A DNA stretch of 64,000 nucleotides, taken from NCBI GenBank assembly GCA_963844205.1, contig CAWJNK010000012.1:434001-498000 (forward strand), given 5' to 3'. The notes below the pieces were generated by a model. That model was not told where the DNA came from and ran no database searches. It was given only the letters and a program-made list of their open reading frames with translations. Below are positions 52,847 to 59,961 of this stretch, piece by piece. How positions within the stretch are numbered: the stretch's first letter is position 1; each line of letters opens with the position of its first letter. This DNA is from DASSUW01 sp963844205 (GTDB taxonomy: Bacteria; Actinomycetota; Thermoleophilia; Solirubrobacterales; Solirubrobacteraceae). Made by a program: the position numbers and the translations under genes.

Positions 52847-53479
52847 ATGACGTATGCAGCAGAGCGAGGATGCGGTCCTGAGGTCCTCGGCTGGCTCGCG
52901 ATGGCGGGCCGGCATCACCATCAGCACGGTCGCGGCCACCGCGGCGGCCCGTGGGGGTTCGGCGGAGGCCCGTTCGGGTTCGGCGGCCCCGGCGGGCCGT
53001 TCGCCCGCGGCCAGCGCGGCCGCGCCCGCCGTGGCGACGTCCGCGCGGCGCTCCTCACCCTCCTCGCCGAGGAGCCGCGCAACGGCTACCAGCTCATGCA
53101 GGAGATCGAGCGGCGCAGTGACGGCGTGTGGCGCCCCAGCCCTGGCTCGGTGTACCCCGCGCTCCAGCAGCTCGAGGACGAGGGGCTCGTGCGCTCGGAG
53201 CAGGTCGACGGCGGCAAGCGGTTCGTCCTCACCGACGCCGGCCGGCAGGCGGCCGAGGCCGTCGAGGGGGCGCCGTGGGAGGCCGCCAGCGAGTCGGTCG
53301 ACTCGGACGCCTGGGAGCTGTTCGGCGTCGCCCGCCAGGTCGCGATGGCGATCGTCCAGATCGCCCAGGTCGGGACGGCCGAGCAGCTCGCCTCCGCCCG
53401 CGAGATCCTCACCAACGCCCGCCGCTCCCTCTACGGGATTCTCGCGGAGGACGAAGAGGAGCCGCGCGAGGAGGCCTGA
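52847..53479 (+). CDS. PadR family transcriptional regulator
   Basis: A 210-residue protein. A Gly/His/Phe-rich head (about residues 20-55, GRHHHQHGRGHRGG and FGGGPFGFGGPGG) precedes the winged-helix domain. That domain reads RRGDVRAALLTLLAEEPRNG, YQLMQEIERRSDGVW and PSPGSVYPALQQLEDEGLV. A C-terminal helical dimerisation part ends in an acidic EDEEEPREEA. The His-rich head is common in actinobacterial PadR proteins and might bind metal. AAGGAGA at 52,834 gives a good ribosome site for ATG 52,847. Its stop lies in the first copy of the 47-bp tandem repeat. Confidence 0.9.
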   Translation: MTYAAERGCGPEVLGWLAMAGRHHHQHGRGHRGGPWGFGGGPFGFGGPGGPFARGQRGRARRGDVRAALLTLLAEEPRNGYQLMQEIERRSDGVWRPSPGSVYPALQQLEDEGLVRSEQVDGGKRFVLTDAGRQAAEAVEGAPWEAASESVDSDAWELFGVARQVAMAIVQIAQVGTAEQLASAREILTNARRSLYGILAEDEEEPREEA

Positions 53480-53569
53480 TGGGGGATCCCGCGAAGACGA
53501 GTCCCCAGCCGCGCGAGGAGGCCTGATGGGGGATCCCGCGGAGACGAGTCCCCAGCCGCGCGAGGAGGC
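53461..53569 (+). repeat. 47-bp tandem repeat (two copies plus a third partial copy)
   Basis: Units start at 53,461 and 53,508 and differ by one base (gcgaag/gcggag). A 15-base partial third unit starts at 53,555. Each full copy ends one reading frame with PREEA-stop and then opens a new ATG through TGATG. It thus forms consecutive 15-codon mini-ORFs (MGDPAKTSPQPREEA, MGDPAETSPQPREEA), each with GAGGAGG as a ribosome site 4 bases before the ATG. Because 47 is not a multiple of three, each copy is read in a new frame. Confidence 0.75.
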
Positions 53570-53576
53570 GTGATGG

Positions 53577-54008
53577 TCAGTCGAGCCGGAGGATCACGCG
53601 GCCGTCCTCCTCGCCGCAGGCGGCGAAGCCGCACTTCGCGAGCACGCGCAGCGAGCCCGCGTTGTGCGGCACCACGCCGGCGTATAGCGGCCGCTCGGTC
53701 TCGCCCTCCAGGAAGGCCGCGAGTGCGGCACTGGCCACGCCGGCGCCCCAGAACTCGCGCCCGAGCCAGTAGCCGACCTCGCGCCGGCCGTCGCGCAGGA
53801 AGCTCACGACGTTCCCGGCGAGCCGGTCGTCGGCGATCACCGCCTGCGTCCGGATCGTCTCGTCGGCCAGGACCGCCTGCCAGTGGGTCATGAAGCTCTC
53901 GCGCTCCCGGGCGGGCACCGAGGCCATCTCGATCGACAACGGGTCGCGCTGATGCTCAAACAGCACCGGAAGATCGGCGGGTTCGACATCGCGCAGACGT
54001 ACCTGCAT
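53577..54008 (-). CDS. GNAT family N-acetyltransferase
   Basis: A 143-residue RimJ/RimL-type acetyltransferase: VRLRDVEPADLPVLFEHQRDP at the start, GNVVSFLRDGRREVGYWLGREFWGAG as the central acetyl-CoA region, and PHNAGSLRVLAKCGFAACGEED near the end. ATG at 54,008 begins at the homology edge. It probably acetylates a small molecule or protein N-terminus; the substrate cannot be told. It is divergent from ppc across 31 bases, and its stop lies just after the 47-bp repeats. Confidence 0.88.
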   Translation of the reverse strand: MQVRLRDVEPADLPVLFEHQRDPLSIEMASVPARERESFMTHWQAVLADETIRTQAVIADDRLAGNVVSFLRDGRREVGYWLGREFWGAGVASAALAAFLEGETERPLYAGVVPHNAGSLRVLAKCGFAACGEEDGRVILRLD

Positions 54009-54039
54009 GCGCACAGCTTGCCAAGCTGTAGCGCGGCCC

Positions 54040-56670
54040 ATGACGATCGCCGACGCCCCGTCCCGCAGCGGCCTGGACCGCGACACGCGGCTGCTGTCCG
54101 AGCTGCTCGAGGAGACGATCGCCCGCCAGGGCGGCGAAACGCTCCGCGACGCGGTCGTGCGGCTGCGCCACGCCGCGGCCGCCGCCCGCGCCGGTGAGGA
54201 CGCCGGCGATATCGCCGCGCTGGTCCAAGAGATCCTCGACGGCGACTCGCTCGACGTCATCCGCGCCTGCTCGATGGAGCTCCACCTGGCGAACCTCGCG
54301 GAGACGAGGGAGCGCGTGCGGCGCCGCCGCGGCTACGAGCGCGCCGGGGGCCCGCCCCAGCGCGAGTCGCTGGCCGAGGCCGCGGAACGACTCAAAGCCC
54401 GCTCCTCCAAGGCCGCCGCCCGCGCCCTCGACGACCTGCGGCTCGACCTCACGCTGACCGCCCATCCCACCGAGGCGACCCGCTGGTCGGTGATGGAGCA
54501 CGCCGGCGACGTCGGCTCCCGGCTCGCCGAGCTCGACGACAAGCGCCTCGGCCCGGCCGCCAAGGCCCGCGTGGTCGATCGCATCCGCGAGTCCCTGGCC
54601 CTCTGGTGGCAGACCGCCGAGGTCCGTCGCGCGCGCCCGCAGGTCGACGACGAGGTGCGCCGCAACCTGCATTTCTTCGACCGCGTGCTGTTCGACGCCG
54701 TCCCCGAGCTCGTGCGCGAGCTGGAGCGCTGCTTCGGCGCCCAGCCGCTCGACTTCGCGCCCGTCCGCTTCTCGAGCTGGGCCGGCGGCGACATGGACGG
54801 GCACCCGGGCGTCACCGCGGCCACGTTCGCGTCGACCGTCGACCTCCACCGCCGCGTCGCGATGCGGCTGCTGCTCGACCGCGTCGAGCGGCTCGCCTCG
54901 CGCTCGTCGCAGAGCGCCGACGAGATGGGCGCCGGCCGCGCCGCGCTCGAGGCCAGCATGCGCCGCGACGCCTCGCTGATGCCCGACGTCACCCGCCGCC
55001 TCGGCGAGCGCCGCCGGCGCGAGCCGGTGCGGGCGAAGCTCAACTACATCTCCGAGCGGCTCGCCACGACCGGCGAGCGGCCCGACGACGAGCTCGCGTA
55101 CCACGACGCCGGCCAGCTGTGGCGGGACGTCGAGCTGGTCCGCGACGCCGCGGGCGGCGGCCCGGTGGCCGACGGCGCGGTCAAGGATCTGCTGCGGCAG
55201 GTGAGCGCGTTCGGGCTGCACCTCGCCCGGCTCGACGTGCGCCTCAACGCCGACGCCATCAACGCCTCGGTGCGGCGAGACGAGCCCCACCTCGACCATG
55301 CCGACGAGGCCGAGCGGCGCCAGATCCTCGCCGCGCGGATCGGCGAGGTCGAGCCCGACCGCTTCGGCCCCACCTGCCAGCCCACCGAGGCCCTCCACGC
55401 GCTCAGCGCCGCCGCCCGCCGCTACGGCAGCGCCGCGGCGGACACGCTGGTCATCTCGATGGTGCACGAGCCGTCCGACGTGCTCGGCGCGCTCTGGCTC
55501 GCCCGCCGCGCCGGATTGGCGGGCCCCGACGAGCCGTTCCTGCACATCACCCCGCTGTTCGAGACGCTCGACGCGCTCGAGCAGGCGCCGGACACGATGG
55601 CCGCGCTGTACGAGAACCCCGCCTACCGCGAGCACCTGAGCCGCCACGGCGACCGCCAGGAGATCATGCTCGGCTACTCGGACTCCGCCAAGGACGCCGG
55701 CTTCCTCACCAGCCAGTGGGCGATCTACCGCGCGCAGGAGCGGCTCGTGGCGCAGGGGCGGGAGCACGGGGTCGAGGTGACGTTCTTCCACGGTCGCGGC
55801 GGCTCGCCCTCGCGCGGCGGCGCGCCCGCCCACCAGGCGATCCTCGCGCAGCCGCCGGGCTCGCTGGAGGGCGGCGTGCGCATCACCGAGCAGGGCGAGG
55901 TGATCTCCGCCAAGTACGCCGACCCCGAGCTGGCCGGCCGCTCGCTCGAGCAGCAGGTGTCCGGCCTGCTCATGGGCCGTGCCGGCCCGGCGGTCGTCGT
56001 GCCGGACGCGTTCACAGATGAGATCGAACGCGCCGCGTCTCGCTCCTGCGGCGTCTACCGCGGCCTGATCGAGCGCGACGGCTTCGCGCCGTTCTTCCGC
56101 CAGGTGTCGCCCGTCGACGAGCTGGCCGAGCTCACGATCGGCTCCCGCCCGGCTTCACGGCGCGCCGGCGGGCGGCTCGAGGACCTGCGCGCGATCCCGT
56201 GGGTCTTCGCGTGGACGCAGAACCGGATCCTGCTCCCCTCCTGGTACGGCGCGGGGACCGCGCTCGAGGAGGGCGATATCGAGCTGCAGCGCGAGATGTG
56301 GCGCGCGTGGCCGTTCTTCCGCATGGCGTGCTCGACGCTCGAGATGGCGCTGTTCAAGGTCGACCTCTCGGTCGGGCGCCGCTACCTCGCGCTGGTCGAC
56401 GAGGAGTTGGCCGAGCGGTTCTGGCCCGAGCTCGAGGCCGAGCACGCGCGGGTGGTGGCGCGGCTGCTGGCGATCCGCGACGGCGAGGCGCTCCTCGACG
56501 GCGCGCCCGCGCTCCGCGACCGCCTCAGCCACCGCAACCACTGGGTGGACCCGCTGTCGCACCTGCAGGTCGCGCTGCTGGCGCGCTCACGGGCGGGCGA
56601 CGCGACGGTGGGCGACGCGCTGATGGCGACGATCACCGGAATCGCGGCGGGACTCCGCAACACGGGGTAG
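54040..56670 (+). CDS. ppc: Phosphoenolpyruvate carboxylase
   Basis: An 876-residue enzyme that carboxylates PEP to oxaloacetate to refill the TCA cycle. LTLTAHPTEA at 137-146 contains the catalytic His142. GGDMDGHPGV, GYSDSAKDAGFL and FFHGRGGSPSRGGAP near 585 are all present, and the C-terminus ends with the family's GIAAGLRNTG. The length is normal for bacterial PEPC. ATG at 54,040 is preferred over an in-frame ATG at 54,007, which overlaps the divergent GNAT start. Confidence 0.96.
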   Translation: MTIADAPSRSGLDRDTRLLSELLEETIARQGGETLRDAVVRLRHAAAAARAGEDAGDIAALVQEILDGDSLDVIRACSMELHLANLAETRERVRRRRGYERAGGPPQRESLAEAAERLKARSSKAAARALDDLRLDLTLTAHPTEATRWSVMEHAGDVGSRLAELDDKRLGPAAKARVVDRIRESLALWWQTAEVRRARPQVDDEVRRNLHFFDRVLFDAVPELVRELERCFGAQPLDFAPVRFSSWAGGDMDGHPGVTAATFASTVDLHRRVAMRLLLDRVERLASRSSQSADEMGAGRAALEASMRRDASLMPDVTRRLGERRRREPVRAKLNYISERLATTGERPDDELAYHDAGQLWRDVELVRDAAGGGPVADGAVKDLLRQVSAFGLHLARLDVRLNADAINASVRRDEPHLDHADEAERRQILAARIGEVEPDRFGPTCQPTEALHALSAAARRYGSAAADTLVISMVHEPSDVLGALWLARRAGLAGPDEPFLHITPLFETLDALEQAPDTMAALYENPAYREHLSRHGDRQEIMLGYSDSAKDAGFLTSQWAIYRAQERLVAQGREHGVEVTFFHGRGGSPSRGGAPAHQAILAQPPGSLEGGVRITEQGEVISAKYADPELAGRSLEQQVSGLLMGRAGPAVVVPDAFTDEIERAASRSCGVYRGLIERDGFAPFFRQVSPVDELAELTIGSRPASRRAGGRLEDLRAIPWVFAWTQNRILLPSWYGAGTALEEGDIELQREMWRAWPFFRMACSTLEMALFKVDLSVGRRYLALVDEELAERFWPELEAEHARVVARLLAIRDGEALLDGAPALRDRLSHRNHWVDPLSHLQVALLARSRAGDATVGDALMATITGIAAGLRNTG

Positions 56671-56760
56671 GGCTGGCCGTAGGTCCCCGGCGGGAGGCCG
56701 TACGCAAAGACGCGGGGCAACGCCATGGGGGGCATCGGCGCCCGGTGGGAAGGTACTCCT
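56671..56760 (+). promoter_or_regulatory. Structured leader RNA candidate before a 38-codon ORF
   Basis: The 90-base gap has a UCCC-CGGC-GGGA hairpin (near 56,688) and a sequence ACGCAAAG (56,702-56,709). After that comes a longer stem, CGGGGC with GCGCCCG, enclosing a GCC/GGC hairpin. GGGAAGGT follows just before ATG 56,761. ACGCAAAG is a core string of the c-di-GMP-I riboswitch, but the AGGGCAAACC half and tetraloop are not visible, so I do not call that class. Confidence 0.3.
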
Positions 56761-56877
56761 ATGACCGTCACCGTCACCCCGCGCCCCCCGGTGGTCACCG
56801 CGCACACGTTCACGCTCCCCACGGTGCGTGAGCTGCCGCCGGTCTCCCGCCCGGGCACGTTCGACTCGACCTGGTGA
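56761..56877 (+). CDS. Small ORF, 38 residues, unknown
   Basis: The frame reads from ATG 56,761 to TGA 56,875-56,877, starting MTVTVTPRPPVVTAHTFTLP and ending PGTFDSTW. GGGAAGG lies 7 bases upstream, a good ribosome site, and the frame sits cleanly between ppc and ogt. It is Thr/Pro/Val-rich with no Lys, Asn or Cys and no hydrophobic helix. It could be a leader peptide, a small regulator or spurious. No modification enzymes are nearby. Confidence 0.45.
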   Translation: MTVTVTPRPPVVTAHTFTLPTVRELPPVSRPGTFDSTW

Positions 56878-56890
56878 TTGACGGTCGGCT

Positions 56891-57364
56891 CTAGCCGACC
56901 GCCAGCCGCCGGCCGGAGGCGACAGCCTCGTGGTCGAGCAGCCAGCGTTTGCGCTCGAGCCCTCCTCCGTAGCCCACCAGCGTCCCGTCGGCTCCGATGA
57001 CGCGGTGGCAGGGAACGACGATCGACAGCGGGTTGCGGCCGTTCGCGAGCCCGACCGCGCGGACGAGCTTGACGTCGCCGAGCCGCAGCGCGAGCGCCTT
57101 GTAGGAGATCGTCTCGGCGTACGGGATGCGGGTCAGCTCGTCCCACACGCGCAGCTGGAACGGCGTGCCTTCAGGCGCGAGCGGGAGGTCGAAGGCCTCG
57201 AGCTCGCCGGCGAAGTACCCGTCGAGCTGCTCGCGGGCGACGTCGAACGGGCCGTCGGCGGTCCCGTTCCCGTCGTGGCGGAGGTAGAGGCCGGTCAGGC
57301 GGCCTTCGGCGTCGGCGTGGAGCTGGAGGTCGCCGACCGGGCTGGGATGAATCGATCTGTACAC
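56891..57364 (-). CDS. ogt: Methylated-DNA--protein-cysteine methyltransferase
   Basis: A 157-residue DNA repair protein that removes alkyl groups from O6-guanine onto its own cysteine. The active-site PCHRV places the acceptor Cys at residue 119. GTPFQLRVWDELTRIPYAETISY and the Arg-finger region RAVGLANGRNPLSIVVPCHR complete the signature. Length matches Ogt without the Ada regulatory domain. ATG at 57,364 begins MYRSIHPSPVG as expected for the family. Confidence 0.95.
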   Translation of the reverse strand: MYRSIHPSPVGDLQLHADAEGRLTGLYLRHDGNGTADGPFDVAREQLDGYFAGELEAFDLPLAPEGTPFQLRVWDELTRIPYAETISYKALALRLGDVKLVRAVGLANGRNPLSIVVPCHRVIGADGTLVGYGGGLERKRWLLDHEAVASGRRLAVG

Positions 57365-57397
57365 GCCCCTACAACGTCCCGCGCGGCTCGGACGTGA

Positions 57398-58330
57398 TCA
57401 TGACCCGGCGACCGGAACCGTGACGGTGCCGGCGTAGCGGCCCTTGAGCCCGCGCCGCGCCGTGATCCGCAGCGTCCAGCGACCGGGCAGCGGCAGGTAG
57501 GCCTGCCGCACGCCGAACCGCCCGGGGTCGTCGCCCTGGACGCCCCTGAACCGGAACGGGCCGACGCCCGCGGCCGGCAGGCTGGCCTGCACCCGGACGT
57601 CGAAGTAGCCGCCCTCGGTACCGGTCGGCTCGGGGAGCGCGAGCTCGATCCGGTTGGCGCCGAGCGCCGCCGGTGCGACCGACACGCGACCGGCCAGCTC
57701 TCCCATCCGGACGCCGGCTCGGAACGTCGAGGGCTTGGCCCGCGCGGCGCCGTCGTCGAGGGCGATCGCGAGACCGGTCGACACCGCGACGCCGGCGACC
57801 AGCGCCGCGACCGCCACGGCTAGGCGGCGGACCGCTCGCTCGGCGCCGGCGCGGCGCGCCACGGCGACCGCCGCCGCGGCCGCCACCGCCAACGCGAGCA
57901 GCGCGAAGGCGGCGGTGCGGGCGATCGAGGAGCCGCCGTCGCTGGAGCCGGCGGTGGCGGCCGCCGCGGGCGCCCGCTTCACGCCGACGTGGAACACCAC
58001 GAAGCCGGCCACGGGGTCGACGTCGTCCGAGATCACGCGCCAGACGACCGTGTACGAACCGCGCGCGAGCTTCGCCGGGACGGCGGCGACGACCTCGTTC
58101 GGCTGCGGCTGGGTGATCTTGCCGAGCGGGACGGGGTGCGCGACCCCGTCGAACAGCCGCACGGAGCTCGGGCGCACCTCCTGGTTGAAGCGCAGGACGA
58201 CCTGCTCGGGCGTCGCCTCCAGCACGGTGTCCGCGGACGGCGAAGACGAGACGAAGCCGGCGTGCGCCCCGGCCGCCGCGGGCAAGGCGAGCGCCACCGC
58301 GAGCGCGACGATGAAGGCCCGGCGCGGCAT
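57398..58330 (-). CDS. CopC-domain copper-binding membrane protein
   Basis: A 310-residue protein. Its signal peptide (RRAFIVALAVALALPAAAGAHA) leaves AHAGFVSSSP at the mature N-terminus, whose His is the usual CopC copper ligand. The CopC beta domain runs to about residue 120 (PEQVVLRFNQEV, GSYTVVWRVISDDVDP, VAGFVVFHV). Two helices (about 140-165 and 172-195) follow, then a C-terminal beta domain of about 100 residues. The CopD-like eight-helix part of YcnJ proteins is absent. ATG 58,330 gives the better signal peptide; GTG 58,357 would overlap the FadR stop by GTGA. Confidence 0.8.
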   Translation of the reverse strand: MPRRAFIVALAVALALPAAAGAHAGFVSSSPSADTVLEATPEQVVLRFNQEVRPSSVRLFDGVAHPVPLGKITQPQPNEVVAAVPAKLARGSYTVVWRVISDDVDPVAGFVVFHVGVKRAPAAAATAGSSDGGSSIARTAAFALLALAVAAAAAVAVARRAGAERAVRRLAVAVAALVAGVAVSTGLAIALDDGAARAKPSTFRAGVRMGELAGRVSVAPAALGANRIELALPEPTGTEGGYFDVRVQASLPAAGVGPFRFRGVQGDDPGRFGVRQAYLPLPGRWTLRITARRGLKGRYAGTVTVPVAGS

Positions 58331-58353
58331 CACTCCACCGCTCCGTGGCCGAC

Positions 58354-59055
58354 TCACTCCACGGCTCCATGGGCGACCTCGTACTCCGACCGCGCGAGGT
58401 GTGCGTGCATCCGCGTCCGGGCGAGCGGGCCGTCGCCCGCCGCGATCGCCTCGAGGATCAGCGCGTGGCTCTCGATCGCCGCCTCGGCGCTGCCCGCGAC
58501 GTGGAGGCTGAGCGTGAGCGCGCGGGCGAGCTGGGTGCGGATCGCCTCCATCAGGCTGGCCAGCAGGCGGTTGCGGGCGGCCTCGACGATCAGCATGTGG
58601 AACGCGAGGTCGGCCTGGGCGAAGGCCACCTCCGACCCCGGACTCGCTCGCATGGCGTCGAGCTGCTCGGCCATCCGGTCGAGCTGGGGGTGATCGCGCC
58701 GCACCGCGGCCAGCGCCGCCGCCTCGGACTCGACGATCCGGCGCACCTCGAACAGCTCGTCGAGGTCGGCCTGGTCGGCGCTCAGGAGGAAGCCGAGCGA
58801 CTGATCGAACGCGTTGGCGCGCGGCGCGACCGCGAAGCCGCCGTTCCGGTCGCCGCGGATCGCGCCCTTGGACTCGAGCATCCGCAGCGCCTCGCGGATC
58901 GACGAGCGGCCGACGGCGTAGAGCCCGGCGAGTTCGCGCTCCGACGGCAGCGGGTCGCCCGGCGCCAGGTGCTCGGAGCTGATGAGCGCGAGCAGGCGCT
59001 CCGCCACGAGCTCGTACGTCTTGCGACGCACGATCGGCTCGAACCCCTCACTCAC
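58354..59055 (-). CDS. FadR/GntR family transcriptional regulator (paralogue 2)
   Basis: A 233-residue regulator. The winged-helix domain is TYELVAERLLALISSEHLAPGD and PSERELAGLYAVGRSSIREAL (residues about 13-75). The FCD ligand domain follows (residues about 90-225) with EVRRIVESEAAALAA and FAQADLAFHMLIVEAARN, whose Asp/His residues bind metal or organic acids in the family. GTG 59,055 has AGGAG 8 bases upstream. It is clearly paralogous to the 59,093 gene, with matching motifs throughout, so the pair arose by duplication. It probably responds to a small carboxylate; ligand unknown. Confidence 0.88.
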   Translation of the reverse strand: MSEGFEPIVRRKTYELVAERLLALISSEHLAPGDPLPSERELAGLYAVGRSSIREALRMLESKGAIRGDRNGGFAVAPRANAFDQSLGFLLSADQADLDELFEVRRIVESEAAALAAVRRDHPQLDRMAEQLDAMRASPGSEVAFAQADLAFHMLIVEAARNRLLASLMEAIRTQLARALTLSLHVAGSAEAAIESHALILEAIAAGDGPLARTRMHAHLARSEYEVAHGAVE

Positions 59056-59083
59056 CGCACTCCTCTCGACCGTCGGTCTGTGG

Positions 59084-59101
59084 CTCTGACAATCAGACCA
59101 G
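59084..59101 (-). promoter_or_regulatory. FadR-type operator candidate at the paralogue-2 promoter
   Basis: On the minus strand CTGGTCTGATTGTCAGAG contains the perfect dyad TCTGA-TTG-TCAGA. It overlaps the -10-like TCTGAT of a promoter whose TTGACA lies at 59,121-59,116 (18-base spacer). It shares CTGGTCTGA with the site at 59,868. Confidence 0.5.
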
Positions 59102-59806
59102 CGGCTGGCGGCGATTGTCAAGCGCCGCCTGTTCGACGTGCGCGACGTGCTCGTGCATCCGCCGGCGCGCCTGGTCGGCGTCGCCCGTCGCCACGGCGTC
59201 GAGGATCAGCCGGTGCATCTCGATCGCGTGCTCGGGACTGCCCGGCACGTGGAAGCTCGACGCCAGCGACCGCTCGAGCTGCGCGCGGATCGCGTGCATC
59301 AGGTGAACGATGAGGCGGTTGCGTGTGGCCTGCGCGATCGCGAGGTGGAAGCCCAGGTCGGCGGCGATGAAGTCCGGCTCCGAGCCGAGCCCGGCCTGCA
59401 TGGCGGCGATCTGGCGGGCCATTGCGGCGGTGTCGGAGTCGTCGTGGCGGGCGGCCGCGAGCGCCGCCGCCTCGGCCTCGAGCAGGTGCCGAACCTCGAA
59501 CAGCTCGCGGAAATCGGTCTGATCGACGCTGATCAGGAAGTCGAGCGAGTGGTTCAGCGAGTTGCCGAAGTCGGCGACTCTGAAGCTCGTCGCCCCGGCG
59601 CTCGCGATCACGCCCTTGGACTCGAGCATCCGGAGCGCCTCGCGCACCGACGAGCGCCCGACCGCGTAGGCCTGCGCGAGCTCGCGCTCGGACGGAAGCG
59701 GGTCGCCGGGCGCGAGCCGCCCGCCCGCGATCTGCCCGAGCAGGCGCTCCGCGACGAGCTCGTAGGTCTTCTGCCGGGCGATCGGTTCAAATCGTTGTTC
59801 AGGCAC
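59093..59806 (-). CDS. FadR/GntR family transcriptional regulator (paralogue 1)
   Basis: A 237-residue regulator: PEQRFEPIARQKTYELVAER, then PSERELAQAYAVGRSSVREAL as the recognition helix region. The FCD domain has RELFEVRHLLEAEAAALAA and FIAADLGFHLAIAQATRN. GTG 59,806 starts right before the homology. It is divergent from the amidohydrolase operon, a typical local-regulator arrangement, and followed by its paralogue. Its final codons overlap the paralogue's operator and promoter. Confidence 0.88.
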   Translation of the reverse strand: MPEQRFEPIARQKTYELVAERLLGQIAGGRLAPGDPLPSERELAQAYAVGRSSVREALRMLESKGVIASAGATSFRVADFGNSLNHSLDFLISVDQTDFRELFEVRHLLEAEAAALAAARHDDSDTAAMARQIAAMQAGLGSEPDFIAADLGFHLAIAQATRNRLIVHLMHAIRAQLERSLASSFHVPGSPEHAIEMHRLILDAVATGDADQARRRMHEHVAHVEQAALDNRRQPLV

Positions 59807-59832
59807 GTTCGTGGCGCACGATACACGCGGCC

Positions 59833-59860
59833 TTGACAGGGCTCGCCTGGTTCCTAGATA
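59833..59860 (+). promoter_or_regulatory. Amidohydrolase operon promoter
   Basis: TTGACA (59,833-59,838), a 16-base spacer, then TAGATA (59,855-59,860). A FadR-type box begins 7 bases downstream of the -10. Confidence 0.6.
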
Positions 59861-59867
59861 CTCGCGG

Positions 59868-59885
59868 CTGGTCTGACAGTCTGAC
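59868..59885 (+). promoter_or_regulatory. FadR-type operator candidate over the amidohydrolase start site
   Basis: CTGGTCTGACAGTCTGAC lies where transcription would begin. It repeats GTCTGAC and shares CTGGTCTGA with the paralogue-2 site at 59,084-59,101, so one or both FadR proteins may bind both. Confidence 0.5.
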
Positions 59886-59929
59886 GCCTGCCTCGGAGGG
59901 CGGTAGGTGCCGTTCTTGTCGATCGCCGA

Positions 59930-59945
59930 CTGCAAACGTTTGCAG
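59930..59945. promoter_or_regulatory. Perfect 16-bp LacI-family-type palindrome
   Basis: CTGCAAACGTTTGCAG is exactly self-complementary and carries the central CG with flanking AAA/TTT typical of LacI/GalR/PurR operators. It lies in the leader, 16 bases before ATG 59,962 and next to the ribosome site. No LacI-family gene is in the window, so the binder must be encoded elsewhere. Confidence 0.55.
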
Positions 59946-59961
59946 GATCGAGGAGGAGGAG

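Noticed and set aside
53956..55833. A 625-codon minus-strand frame over ppc
   Set aside because: PEP carboxylase on the plus strand has all catalytic motifs; the antisense frame has none.
56671..56760. c-di-GMP-I (GEMM) riboswitch
   Set aside because: ACGCAAAG is present, but the paired AGGGCAAACC segment and GNRA tetraloop hairpin are not, so the match is too weak to name.
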